NCBI GenBank assembly: GCA_003049485.1
Contig: PYST01000144.1
Location: 31,094-95,093 of the forward strand
Reading direction: 5' to 3'
Length of the DNA stretch: 64,000 nt
Source: Ophioceras dolichostomum
Lineage: Eukaryota; Ascomycota; Sordariomycetes; Magnaporthales; Ophioceraceae
Shown here in pieces: positions 23,052 to 34,048 of this stretch (position 1 is the stretch's first letter; the number at the start of each line of letters is the position of its first letter). The translations under genes were made by a program, and so were the position numbers. The notes under the pieces were generated by a model. That model made no database searches and was not told the DNA's origin. It saw only the letters and a list, made by a program, of their open reading frames with translations.

Positions 23052-24067
23052 TCAGTGTATGCTAGCCCAGGCCTTGTCCTCACGACTGACGACGACCTCA
23101 TCAGGTGGCAGCCTCAGACGGACGATCTCCTCCCCATTGACCAGGTCGTTCTCCCACACGCGCCTCTCCCCCTCCTCCATCGTCGCCACGATCCCGGCCG
23201 CCAGGTGCCTGGGCGCGAGTCGCCGGGCTGCGACCTCGAACTCGACCTCGACGAACCACCTCTCGTCCAGCAGGGCGGCGGCCTCGCGCCACGGCTCGCG
23301 GTCCAGCAGCAGATAGTTCCCCTCCAGCACGACAACGCGGTGCGTCGGCTTCACGACGATGGAGTCTTCCACCGGGTCCTTGACCGCGTGGTCGAACGAC
23401 GGCGCCAGCACGTCTTTTGAAGTTGAGGCGGAGGACCCAGGCCCCGTTGGATCCAACGGGGCGCGTAGGGCGCGGACGAGGGCGAGGAAGCCGGCCCCGT
23501 CGAAGGTGAACTCTGCGCCGCGCCGGGCGTGGGCTGTGATCGGGTCTGGCATGGCGGAGAGCTGGGTGCGTGTGAGGTGGAAGCCATCCATGGGGACGAA
23601 GACGGCTATGTCCTCTGATGATGATGGTGGTGATGACGAGCTGCCAGACGAGGAGGAAGCTTCATGGTGGAGGCGGTTGAGGGAGTCTGTTATGCTCCGC
23701 GACAGACTTGTCTTGCCTGTTCAATACGGGTTGCCCCGCGCCGAGTCCGAGAAGCTTGGAGAGTTAATATGTGAAATCTCACTGCCAACCTTCCACCAGG
23801 CGTGGAGGGGTGGGAGAGGGCTAGCGGGCAACTGCGTTAAAAGCAAGTGGTAAGAGGTATGAACTTGCCTGAACCTGGTATTCCAGCGATGCCGATCACT
23901 GTTGCGAATAAGATAGAGTAATGAAGAATTTGTCAGACCAGCTTCAACAGCCAAGTCCACCAGAGAGATGCTCATGAGATCAGTCACTCACACAACCGTC
24001 GGTCATCCGGCGTTTCACTCAGTCTCTTCCACGCCTTCTGCACAAGCCTGTTCGTTTCGCTCTCCAT
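23052..24067 (-). CDS. P-loop NTP kinase of the uridine kinase/PRK superfamily, YFH7-like
   Basis: Exons are 24067-23992, 23898-23869 and 23716-23052 (256 aa). The N-terminus MESETNRLVQKAW is followed by a Walker A loop assembled over two introns, IGIAGIPGSGKTS. The nucleoside-kinase-type Walker B/substrate strand is VFVPMDGFHLTRTQL, then ARRGAEFTFDG, VVVLEGNYLLLD and a lid region rich in Arg (ARRLAPRHLAAGI). This matches yeast Yfh7 and bacterial FrcK-like kinases, whose substrate is not firmly known. The second intron is apparently GC-AG: splitting after GGT-TCA-G is needed to give GSGKT, and no GT donor does so. It is divergent from the small unknown gene at 24507. Confidence 0.9.
23717..23868 (-). 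other. Apparent GC-AG intron in the YFH7-like kinase
   Basis: The donor is CAG|GCAAGT, the standard context for GC donors; the acceptor is AACAG|GC. Exon junctions both read CAG/GCAAG, so the same octamer flanks both ends. Correct splicing completes the Walker A loop. Confidence 0.8.
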
Positions 24068-24506
24068 TTTTATCACTTTGATATCGAGACAGATAAGAAT
24101 AATGAGATGGCACTCTACGGAAATTCAAAAGATCTCCAGTTCATTTCTGATAGCCTTTCGTTTGATTCGGTAGAAATCGCGGGGTTGAGTTCAGGTTTAT
24201 GAGCAAACAAAGCTGCCGGTTGTGAGGGATGACACAAAGGACCAACAAGGCTGCTTGCTGTGCCCCGCATCCCGAATTCTGTATCACTCACAACCCGGTG
24301 TCTTCCTCTTACATCCTGCTAAGGGGACGACAAGGCTTTCTCTCAAAGCTTACCAACATCGAGAAGCAAAGAAAGGGACTTCTGGAGAGGCACATAACCT
24401 CGCCTAACAAGCCCTAAATTGCAAAGTACCTATTCATTCATTTACGTCCCCATCCCATGTCGATTCTGCGGACTGACTCACCCCCTGTACATCACCAGCC
24501 TTCCTT
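24068..24506. promoter_or_regulatory. Divergent promoter region
   Basis: This separates the YFH7-like kinase and the small unknown gene by 439 bp. No specific element was recognised with confidence. Confidence 0.45.
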
Positions 24507-25162
24507 ATGGCAGACGACCTCCTCCTAGCTTTCAACCTCTCAGGAGACGAAGATGAAGAGCAAGCCCTGCAGGTGAACAACGACAACGGCAATGAGACCT
24601 CGTACCAGCACAAGCCTTCAAGACAGGACAAGCTCCACCAGACCGAGGAGGCATTTCGAGAAGTGAAGGCGCAATACCGAGTGAAGATCGAGAACGGCGA
24701 GGCAAGTTCGCAATTCACTACCTACCTACCTCTCTCATCGCCATTCAGCTCTCCAATCTGAAAACGGTGAGCCACTAACAGCCAAGAAAACAATTCGAGA
24801 GGTGTTTCCGACTCTAGATATGGGAATCCATCAAGCCAAAATTACCCCTCCTCAGCAGCAGCACCCCCTCCAATACCGTCGCCGGGGTGACGATGACTCC
24901 GATACCAAAGCACGAAGCGCAGGACCTCCTCCACGCAGTCGAGGAGCTGTATTTCTTCAGGCGGTACGCCGAAGGCGCGCGCGTGGCCAGCGAGATCCTT
25001 CTTGAGCTCAGCGGCGGGCTGTTGGACGCCGAGACCAAGGCGACGCTGGGGCTGTACCGGGAGAAGTGTGAGCGGAAAGCCACGGCCGCGTGTCCGATGA
25101 AGACTGGGCTGACGGAGGAGCCCGCCGGTCCGGAGATCGCAGCTGGTCCGGATGGGGACTGA
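24507..25162 (+). CDS. Small fungal hypothetical protein, helical, 179 aa
   Basis: Exons are 24507-24701 and 24818-25162. The protein starts MADDLLLAFNLSGDEDEEQ, has a charged helix (EEAFREVKAQYRVKIENGE), then a conserved-looking IWESIK at the exon junction and a second helical pair (KHEAQDLLHAVEELYFFRR ... GARVASEILLEL) reminiscent of a single TPR-like hairpin. The family is not recognised. The intron needs a GC donor (GAG|GCAAGT). Without it the reading frame runs to a stop at 24761 and loses the downstream helices. No signal peptide or membrane segment is seen. Confidence 0.75.
24702..24817 (+). other. Apparent GC-AG intron in the small hypothetical gene
   Basis: The donor is GAG|GCAAGT and the acceptor CTCTAG|ATATGG, phase 0, 116 nt. 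The donor hexamer is the same as in the neighbouring divergent kinase gene. Confidence 0.7.
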
Positions 25163-26473
25163 GTGGTGAGTGAATGAGGCTGAGCGAATCTCGGAAGATC
25201 GATGTTGCAGCATCAGCGCCCGGCTTCAACTCGGTCGTCTGTCTAGGTACCTACTCCTCCTACCTGGGTGCCCTGGGATGTGCCTAGGTACCTACTACGC
25301 TTCCACACGTACGGCAGCAGGGCAGACTGGAGATGGACGGCCTTGAAGCAGGTGGAGGTTACCCCAAATTCCAGCTACGCTGCTAGGGAACAGGTCCCAA
25401 GGCAGCTTTCTGTGGAGGGACCTCCGAACGAGGCAACGCCTGTCTCCACGACAGGACAATCTTATTGGAGTCATTGGTGGGAGACATTGCCGCATTCTCG
25501 AGAGCGAATGCTCTGCGATCCGACTGACACCACGGGATGGGATCGTCACTTGTGCAGTAACTTGTGCAGCACTATAAAACCGGAGACGTCGAAAGAATTG
25601 ACAAGAGAAGAGAGTCTGTTGTATGATTCCCTAGTCCATCCGTAGCATCAGCTGTCTAGAAACACCTCGTCCCAGAATAGTTCATCAAAAAAACCTTCTT
25701 TCGTTCTATGCAATGTCTATCATCGAAGAGAACTCAAATCATCATCATCTTCTTCTTCTTCCTCTTGCTACTCCAACTCGACCTGGAACAATCTTTTTGA
25801 CCAGACCGAGGAATTCGTCCCCCTAATTAAAAGCAAATTTATACACGGGGGTATTCATTCCACCCCCTTTCCCAAAATGAACGCCTTTCAGTAGTCCCCC
25901 TCCAGCGGGTAGGGTACTGAGTAATGATGCTGCAGGCTTTGGTCGTAAAATAAAAGGGAATTCGAAATCGCCTGGACGCCCGCAAAAAAAGTCTCCCGAA
26001 GACGAAGACATCGACGAAAGCAAAATCCGATGTCATCGATGCCGCAAACTTTTTTGAGACCCCGATTTTGTTTTTCCGGCCCCAGAAAGCGAAAGTGAAG
26101 AGAGAAGACAATTAAAAAGAGGTAGAACACGCTGGAGGGTGAGGCAAGGCGTGATTCTCGTGAAATGTGCTCGAGATTTTCGACATGGTCTGCTGTGTCG
26201 GGCTGTGTCGAGCGCGTCTATGTGTGTACGCTGGCGAGCGGTCGCTATCGACGACGATGCTGGCGATTGGAGGAGTAGTGGAGGTAGTAGTAGTAGTAGT
26301 ATGTACAGGGTCGACGAAGAGGAGATGGTTTGGTGGTGGTGATTGGTATTTGCTCGGTGCCGAGGAGGGCTCGGCTAGTGGTTGTGTTGAGTGTCTTGTT
26401 GCGAGTCAAAGCGCGGGAACCAGGCGCTGGTTCTGGGGCAGCGCTGGCGTTCAGTGGTTTTTTTTTGGGGGTG
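25163..26473. other. Intergenic, no gene seen (1.3 kb)
   Basis: Contains TAGGTACCTA-type motifs at about 25243-25255 and 25283-25295, and a short GTA microsatellite at about 26283-26301. No coding signal was seen. Confidence 0.6.
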
Positions 26474-27103
26474 TCATGACGACGCGAGCATCATCTTGTT
26501 GTCGCTGTTGCCGAACTCCATCGGCAAGCCGCGCTCCTGTAACCTCATCTTCATCATCTCGCGCTCCTTCTCCTCGGCGAAGACGCGCCTGCTCATGGCC
26601 AGGACGGCCTCGAAGCCCTCGCGGCCCCTGATGGCGTTCTCGCGGAAGCGCGTCACCAGGGCATCCTCGATCGAGTTGCGGATGCGCTGCCAGCCGCCAC
26701 ACAGGGCCGTGATCTTGGCGTCCTGCACGAACTGTGTCTGGCTGTCGTTCAGGGGCCTGTAGACGACCGTCTCCTGGACGTTGATCAGGTTCGACCACGT
26801 CAGGTTCTGCGACACCATCGTCACCGTCTTCTGCGCGGGGTCCACGTACGACACCTCCCACACGCGCGACTCGCCATCGCAGCAGCTCGAGAACTTGCGG
26901 AGCCACTCGGGCGCGGACTGCTTGCAGGTAATGAGCCGCTCCGTCCGCAGGATGCCGGTGGCCGGGTCGACCGTCCTCGAGAGCGTGTCTACCGCGACGA
27001 CGTGTGTTGACTTCTCGTTCCAGGGGCAGTATTTCCTCCAGTTGGCTGTTGATACCTCCTCCCAGGAGTAGTTGAAGACTTCTGTATTGGCGAAGACCTT
27101 CAT
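26474..27103 (-). CDS. PRELI/MSF1-domain protein, Ups2/Ups3 (SLMO) type
   Basis: A single exon of 209 aa. It begins MKVFANTEVFNYSWEEVS, then ANWRKYCPWNEKSTHVVAVD, a PRELI-domain start closer to yeast Ups2 than Ups1. Further family features are the ILRTERLITCKQ strand, SYVDPAQKTVTM and the C-terminal helix rich in Arg/Glu/Met. Ups2 with Mdm35 shuttles phosphatidylserine across the mitochondrial intermembrane space for conversion to phosphatidylethanolamine. There is no presequence, as expected for Mdm35-dependent import. The start is set by the fixed distance from Met to the NTEVFNY motif in the family. Confidence 0.93.
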   Translation of the reverse strand: MKVFANTEVFNYSWEEVSTANWRKYCPWNEKSTHVVAVDTLSRTVDPATGILRTERLITCKQSAPEWLRKFSSCCDGESRVWEVSYVDPAQKTVTMVSQNLTWSNLINVQETVVYRPLNDSQTQFVQDAKITALCGGWQRIRNSIEDALVTRFRENAIRGREGFEAVLAMSRRVFAEEKEREMMKMRLQERGLPMEFGNSDNKMMLASS

Positions 27104-28555
27104 TGTGTGACTCTTGTCGTCTTCTCGGCCTCTTCGGGGGAGAGAGTCGCGCTTATGTCCGGGCTCCGGTCGTGCGATGCGTCTCTCTGTCCTCGAGGTT
27201 TGGAGAGGAGAACGGACTGTAATGCGTCGAGCACGAGGGAAAAGTCCAGAGAAGTGAAGAAGGACTCAGGGAAGAGTAAAAAAAAGAGGGTCGTTGATAT
27301 TCCGGGGAAGTGGTCGTGTGGGTGGCGGATTCTTATCGGACCTCTTCGGCATGCACGGCTTGGGGAAGAAGCAGCCGGTTGTCCGTTCGCCGAAACCAAA
27401 GCAGTAAGATAGAAATGAAAAAAATGAATTGCACTACAAGGACGCCCCGAAGATGAAGAACAAGCAGAGGTTAGATGTAACAGCCAAAAAAGAAACCCGA
27501 CGGACGTCCTTCGCGTCGTCGATGTTGTTGACTCTCTTCCAAGTGAAGGTTGGTTGGCTTCTTTTTCGGGGCCGTCATCACAAGCGGCAAACTCCTTTTT
27601 CACTGCGCTGCGCGTTTTAATTTTTTTTTACCCGTTATCGGGGGGACCCACGGGCCGGGAGCGATGGCGAATTGGGGTCTGCGGATTCGCGCTACGACGC
27701 TAGTCCGAATCAGGGATAGCGCCACGAAAAGTAACTGAAAATGCCTCGGAACGGGATTTCGATGTGTGGCAAACGAGAAAAAAAAAGGTCTCGACCCAAA
27801 GCCCGAACAGCTCCCACATTGAAAGGTGCCGGGCATCCGGAGACCGCGGGATCAAAGATCCAGACCTCGCTTGAGCCGCAGCGGGGTACAGGCCGAGGCC
27901 GATTGTGTGAAATAGAACTATCGCGCATCAGCCGCGACCGGACGGATGAGAGACAGGACGTTTTCGAGAGCGAGCACGTGCGGGCAGACAACTGCGCTGC
28001 ACACACTCCTGTGGGAACCCCATGACATCACCAATGGACCTTTCTTCAGTGGATGGATGGCCCCCAAAGCACATGCCAGCGCATCCTCGAGGCATAGTGG
28101 CGTTATAATAATATGGTTGCCCACGCGACTGAACGCGACCATCCAAGGGGGAGATATTGGAGATTAGAACTAAAGTAGCACTCTTTATGCGAAAGAAATC
28201 CTGCATCATGCATTTCTGATGAAGGTAAACAACGGCAAGATCAACACGCCTTGTCGTCCTGGGCAATTGCTGCAACTGAATACGCTGTGGGTTGCAGTCG
28301 AAGAGGAAAAGGAAAATGACGAACCCGCTGTGACTCACAAGGAAGAAGGGGGAAGTTAGAAGGTCATGACAGCATGCGTGACTTGCCAATCTCTTGACGC
28401 ATACCTGCGCGCATACCGATGTGTACTTCCGTCCCCGCCCGCATGTCAACATCATATACGCCCTCATGCGGGCAATTCTGAAGCAAGCATCCACCAAGTG
28501 AGCCCCTCATCTATGAGGAGCGTGTGGGAGAAGGAACTACTGTCCGAAAGTGAGA
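27104..28555. other. Intergenic, no gene seen (1.45 kb)
   Basis: This lies upstream of the Ups2-like gene and downstream of MAP2. Open frames here look random. The Ups2-like promoter should lie near 27104-27500. Confidence 0.6.
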
Positions 28556-30180
28556 CTAAAAGTCCTCCCCACGGCTGATAACCTCCTTCACGGTAGGTCG
28601 CAGCAGGATAGTCTGAAGAGAATAGATGTGTGCGTCACTTGTGAGTCCTACCGCTTTTAAGAAGTTCACGAATGGCTGAGGGCGAGGTTGCTGGGGGCTT
28701 ACATGTTCGAACTGGGCCGTGTAAGAGCCCTTCTTGTCCACCAGCGGTGGATAGGCCTCGACTACGCCGTTAGAGACGAGGCTTTGAAGCTGTCATGGCG
28801 AAGGAAAACGGGAGAACGTGGTCAGTGATCTTGAATGCAGGATTCGATACATGGGCTGACGCCCCATAAACTGATGGACAGGTGAAGGGAATGGTGGTTT
28901 CTCACCCCAAGAAGGTACTTGTCCTGGCCGAGCCGGTCTAGGTAACGGCGGCAGAACGGCAGAGTTCCAAAGTTCTTGTTGATGACATTGAGGACCGACT
29001 TAGCCGACGTCAGGCGCAGCGCGACATTGGGCGCGTCGGCGCGCTTGGCGTAGTGCGAGCACTCGCCCTCGTCGCGGACGTAGCCGTTGCCGGTGCTCCC
29101 GAACGTCTCGATGGCGAAGATGTCGCCCTCCTCCATCTTGGTCTGGTCGGCCGACTTCACGATCGGCACGCTCTTGGTGCCGTGGATGCTGAAGCGCTCG
29201 ATCGTGTGGCCGTTCAGGTTGCGGATCGACTTGACCGGGTAGGTCGTCCCGTCGATCTCGACCTCGTAGCTCTCCATGGTCTCCTGGATGGCGGCGCCGA
29301 TCTCGCCCAGGCGGGCGTCGATCCCGGCCTCGCGCACGCCCGTGTTAGTGGCGTCCTTCACGGCCGCCAGCAGGTTGTCGAACTGCGGGTTGAAGGCGAC
29401 GGTGAAGGCGCTGTCGACGATGCGGCCGTTGACGTGCACGCCGATGTCGACCTTCATGACGTCGTTCTCCTGCAGCACCATCTTGTTGCCCGCGTTGGGC
29501 GTGTAGTGCGCCGCGCAGTGGTTGATGCTCAAGCCGGTGGGGAAGCCCATGCCGGCGATGAGCGCGTCGCCCTCCTCCAGGCCCTGGTGGCCTACCAGCG
29601 CCCGCACGCTGTCCTCGATGCCGTTGGCGATGTCGGTGAGCGACTGGCCGGGCTTGATGTTCTTCTTCGCCCACTGCCGGGCCTGCCGGTGCGCCTCTGC
29701 GGCGTGGCGGTAGTCCACCAGCATCTCGCTGTTCAGGTTATCGAGGTGCCGTTTCTCCTCATTTGTGGACCTGTATAGATTTTCGTTCACGTACGGGACC
29801 TCCTCGCCCTTCGGGTAGGAGTTGTTGGGGAATAACTGCGAGATCAGGACTCGAGGGGGGTCCGACTGGACTGTGGGGTTCTTCTTCTTCTTGCGCGGCT
29901 TTCTCTTCTTCTTTTTCTTGGCCGCTCCCTCGCCGGGGGCGGCGGCGTTGTCATCTCCTTCTCCATCCTCGTCGGAGTCCTCGTTGCTGTCAGCACCAGC
30001 TCCGTTGGCAGCCGGACTGGTCGCAGCCTTGCTGTTCGTAGCAGCTTCCTTGACTGCAGCGCCACGAAAAGCGTTAGCTTGGGCCTTGACTATCGGAGAG
30101 CATTGTATCTAGGTATGTAGGGAGGAAATGAACAAACCTTTGAGCTTCTTGAGCTCCTCAGTAGGCACTTGAGCAGCCAT
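28556..30180 (-). CDS. MAP2: Methionine aminopeptidase 2
   Basis: Exons are 30180-30138, 30089-28906, 28789-28703 and 28612-28556 (456 aa). The N-terminus is MAAQVPTEELKKLKV, then an acidic stretch followed by a Lys/Arg block (KKKKKRKPRKKKK), the type-2 ribosome-associating extension. The pita-bread catalytic domain shows the metal ligands in order: two Asp in KVDIGVHVNGRIVDSAF, His in NGHTIERFSIHG, Glu in IETFGS, and a final Glu in FEHTILLRPT, which spans the last exon junction. It removes initiator Met from nascent cytosolic proteins. It is divergent from the J-protein gene, with 351 bp between start codons. Confidence 0.97.
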
Positions 30181-30531
30181 CTTGACGAACTTGTTCACAA
30201 GTTGTCCCTATGGTTGAAAAGTTGAGAAACTTTCTGAGAGAGAAGAGCCGTGTCAATGATCTCTTGATAACCCCACCAACAAATGCCCACTCGCAGGGCG
30301 TCGAGCAGCCTTTTCCGTTTTAGGCAATTCCAGGGCGCGGGGTCTTACAAGCGTGCACGCGCCACTTTGCCTTCAGCCACATCACACCAGCCCCAATTCG
30401 CCTTCATCGGCCGGCAAAGCTTCTCGACTGGGCAATCTTTTCAACTGCTTCGAATCCGAGTCCTTCCGCTTCCTCACGTTAGTATGTTCCCAGACTAGAG
30501 GTCGTTGTCTGGCGCCAATTCGGGATGAGGA
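30181..30531. promoter_or_regulatory. Short divergent promoter MAP2/J-protein
   Basis: A 351-bp region separates the two start codons and must hold both promoters. No TATA box is obvious. Confidence 0.5.
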
Positions 30532-31603
30532 ATGCCATTCCGCCATGTCCCACGCCTCGCGGCACCGTGCCTCCGCCGCACCGGCGCCGGCTTCTCCTTC
30601 CCGCCACTCAAGTTGAGGCCATTCCACAGCTCGCGTGCTCTTCGCCAAGATGACATTGATGCCGCTGTTCGGAGCCACTACGACACGCTGAACGTCCGCC
30701 CGGACGCCTCGCCGGCCGAGATCAAGAGGTATGCGCGTACCTGTGTATGTGCCTTTTGCAACTGAACCCCTTTCCCAGAGTTATTAACAAAAAACCCTTC
30801 CACTTCTAATCACCAGGTCCTTCTTCCGCCTCTGCAAGTCCCACCACCCAGACCACAACCCTTCCGACCCCGGCGCGCCGGACCGCTTCATGCGCATCTC
30901 CGCCGCATACAAAGTCCTCTCCTCTCCGGAGAAGCGCGCCGCCTACGACCACCAACAAGCGTCGCTGCACCACCATCGCTTCCGCTACGGTGGTGGCGGC
31001 GCCCACGGCCCTGCCCAGAAAGGCACCTCCTACCACTCAACCGGCCCAGCCGGCGGGCGCCCAGCCTCAGGCCTCTCCCGCCGCCGCGGCACATTCACAG
31101 GACCACCCCCGTCCTTCTACCGTAACGGCGGCTGGGGCGCGCACGAGGCCAAACGCTCCGCCGCGCACGAGGAGAGTACCAGCGGCAGCGGCAGCGGCAG
31201 CGGCGAACACTACCACTACCACTACCACCACCACTACCAGCACTCCTCAGCCACCAGTGCTAGTGCTGGTGCCGGTGCTGGTGCCGATGCAGCCGGCCAA
31301 GGCGCCAACCCAGGCATGGGCCCCGGCGACGGCCGCCGCGCCGAGGACGTGCCGCACTTCGACCGCGCCGCCCACGAGCGCACGCACGAGCGCATCGCGC
31401 GACGGCGCGCGTACGCGGCCGCCGAGGAGGCCGGGCTGGGAAGCTCGTCGGAGCCGGGCGCGGTGGCGCGGTTCCTGCTGGTGTCCGCCATCGTTCTGCT
31501 GGGGATGCTGGCGCCGATGAGCATTATTTCGCGGATGCAACAACCTAGTGATAGCAAGAACAACAAAAAGCGAAGGAGTGAGAAGGTTGCTTCTTCCTCG
31601 TAA
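30532..31603 (+). CDS. Mitochondrial J-domain (Hsp40) protein with C-terminal membrane segment
   Basis: Exons are 30532-30728 and 30817-31603 (327 aa). A basic presequence with a typical cleavage region (RPFHSSRALRQ) precedes the J domain (about 45-115): SHYDTLNVRPDASPAEIKR, helix II, the HPD tripeptide in KSHHPDHNPSD, then RFMRISAAYKVLSSPEKR. A Gly/Ser/His-rich spacer follows, with a Tyr-His repeat encoded around 31210-31240, then an Arg/Glu helix and one hydrophobic span (FLLVSAIVLLGMLAPMSII) before a Lys-rich tail. It resembles yeast Jid1-type proteins more than Pam18. It probably stimulates a mitochondrial Hsp70 from the inner membrane; the exact role is unknown. Confidence 0.88.
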
Positions 31604-32145
31604 AACTCACTTCGCTTCCTTCCATCCCTCCCCCTAGATAGCCTGAGATGGATACAATAGATTTTGGAAATGCACACGCGACTATTAAGGGACAACATGC
31701 ATTTTTTTTTTCCGGCCTGAAAAACTGTAATATTGCTATGTGCAAGTTATGAAGAATAGTCTAATTTTACAAGGCCGCTGCTGCCGCCGCTGCTGTTATT
31801 GCTGCCGCCGCTGCTGTTATTGCTGCCGCCGCTGCTGTTATTGCTGCCGCCGCTCTAACCCGTTCATAAGAGATGCAGCGCTCTTCTAGGGTTTCAGAGA
31901 GAGAAATAAACACATGACGGAAGGACTGGGATGTTGAGAAATGTCGCTACAATAGAGTGCTGCTACTTACTCCGCTCTCCCTCTACCTCTGACTCAAAAG
32001 AAGCCTCTAGGCGGGGCCATGTGAAGCGGTTTCCACCCAGATCGATCTCAAAAGTAGCAGGGGTGGGAGAGGGGGTAAAAGAAGACGTCCGCTGTTGTGT
32101 CCGGGGCCCCCGTCGTCGTTGTCGTCTGTTGACGCGCGGTTCGAC
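31604..32145. other. Convergent 3' region with minisatellite
   Basis: This lies between the stop codons of the J-protein and porin genes. The only structure seen is the 21-bp repeat. Confidence 0.65.
31780..31854. repeat. 21-bp minisatellite, three exact copies plus 12 bp
   Basis: The unit GCTGCCGCCGCTGCTGTTATT is at 31780-31800, 31801-31821 and 31822-31842, with a partial copy at 31843-31854. Copies are identical, suggesting a recent or homogenised array. It is not inside a recognised CDS. Confidence 0.95.
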
Positions 32146-34048
32146 CTAAGACTCGAACGTGAAGCTGGTGCCAACCTGTAGAGAGTTGTGTGGGTTGTAA
32201 TACGTTGTTAGTTATTTGAGGGCATACAGACAGACGAGAGTATTGACAACAGAGAGGGTGTTGATAAGAGAGGAATCTTCGTACCTTGTGGGTGGCCTGA
32301 TCAAGCTTCTGGGTATCAAAAGAAGCACCCACGCCCAGGGTGACGCCGGGGCGGAGGAGGACGTTGTAGGCGATGGCCGCAATGCCACGGTCGTTGATCT
32401 TGCCCTGTTGTTATTTTATCCCCAAGGTCGGGTGTGCGAGTTAGTCTCGGGTCCAGGGGCGGACGGGCTCCTCCTGACCCCAATCCCACGCGCATGAAGC
32501 ATTGTGAGGGGTAAAGGACGCAACGCCAAGGAGAGAGGTGGGAGGAGACCAAAAAGTCGCGATAGCGGAGGGAGAAGGTAAGAGTGGAGAGGAGGGAAGA
32601 AGGGAAGGAAGGGGAAGAACTCGAACCTTGACGAAGGACACGGGGTCCAGGCGGTACTTGCAGGCGACCTCGAGGCCGACGCTGTTGCCGACCTTGGAGT
32701 TCCAGGTAGCCTTAGAGCCGGCCTCGACCTGGGAGTTGACCTTGTGGTAGTAGCTGGCGGCGAAGACGCTGGCGTTGTCGGTGGCGGTCACGGCGGCGGT
32801 GTAGGTCGGGGCGGCGTAGCCGATGGCGGCGCTGTACGAGGTGATCTGGCCCTTGGCGACGTCGTACCCGGCCGAGGCGCCGGCCAGGAAGCCCTCGTGG
32901 CCCACGACGGCGTCGATATTGGCGGTGGGGCCTTTGAGCAGGTCGAAGAAGGCGCGGCCGTGGAAGTTGGACTGCTTGAAGTGCGTGTTGAACTTGGCGC
33001 CGTAGGCCTTGGTCGCGGGCAGGAAGGAGAAGATGCCCTCGGTCTTGAGGCCTTTGGCCAGCGAGTCCGCCAGCTCGAACTTGGACTCGAGCGCGTTCGC
33101 CGTGTTCCACGTCTGCGTGAGGGTCAGGCCTGAGTGTCGGTGTTGGTAAACCATTAGCAAATGTGGACCGTAGCCCGGGAAGTAACCTGCGTTGAGCTCG
33201 ATGGGCCAGCCGCTGGAGGCCCCGGCGATGTGTGATAAGACGACCCTCCAGAGAAGAGGCTCTGGCGGTCGACGTTTGACACGTGGTCGCCGGTGGCTCG
33301 TTTGGCGGCGGTTGCTATGCGCATGGCTGCTATTGCTGCTGTGGCCGCTATGGCCGCTATGGCTGCTATGGCCGCTATGGCTGCCATGGCCGCTATGGCT
33401 GCTATGGCTATGGCTGTTGCGCCTCTGGACGTTGTTGTGGTGGTGTTGGTGGTGGTGTGGTGATGATCTACCGAGTGACTTCTCCGAGTATTTGCCCTCC
33501 ATCTGTCGAGTGGTGCCATGGAAAGGCGCGAGTTAGAATACGGCTTCATTCTACACTGCTGAGCCCCAGGGCTGTAGCTCCAAAGAGAGCAGGGACGAGA
33601 CAATGCCAATGGCTGCCCGATGACATGGACGGATGGGTACCAGGATGTTTCGGTTGAGGTTCAAAGACATACCGTTCCGCTGGTGACCTTATCATGGCTG
33701 CTCTTGCCAGTGATCTTGAAATCGACATTGTTAGGGGTCTTGCTCTTGACCTCAATGGTGCCCGAGGACAGGTGATAGAAGTCCTTGTTCAACAACTAGA
33801 CAGAGGGAAGACGATATATTGTCAGCATTCTCTTCCACATCGTGATTCCGCTGGAGCTTGAGCTTAGAGCTCGTGGTTGAGAGATATTTCTCTTGGCTGG
33901 AGCTTGACTCGAGGTATGGGAGCAGGCGGCCGCCGTTGAGCTGGCATCCGGCATCCTCCGACCCGGCAACCGGCAGGAGAAGAGGAATAAAAAAACAACT
34001 CACGTCATTGGCCGACTTGGCAATATCCGCGAAAGCTGGGACAGACAT
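32146..34048 (-). CDS. Mitochondrial outer-membrane porin (VDAC)
   Basis: Exons are 34048-34004, 33795-33673, 33502-33472, 33129-32627, 32404-32285 and 32175-32146. The spliced product is 283 aa, the length I recall for Neurospora porin. It begins MSVPAFADIAKSANDLLNKD (N-terminal helix), then runs through beta-strand repeats such as LTLTQTWNTANALESKFELA, the conserved FHGRAFFDLLKGPTANIDA, GHEGFLAGASAGYD and the C-terminal VGTSFTFES. It forms the voltage-gated metabolite channel of the outer mitochondrial membrane. Oddities: intron 3 (33471-33130) is 342 nt, a multiple of three, and has no in-frame stop. The donors of introns 3 (GTAGAT) and 4 (GTTCGA) deviate from GTRAGT. The yeast homologue is POR1. 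Confidence 0.97.
33130..33471 (-). other. Open-frame, repeat-rich intron 3 of the porin gene
   Basis: This 342-nt intron is in frame and stop-free with exons 3 and 4. If retained it would add 114 residues, starting with a His/Asn block and a Ser-His-Ser-Gly repeat made of imperfect GCCGCTATG/GCTGCTATG units (33326-33420 on the plus strand). Alignment from memory to Neurospora porin runs directly across the junction, so removal is the default reading. Confidence 0.8.
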
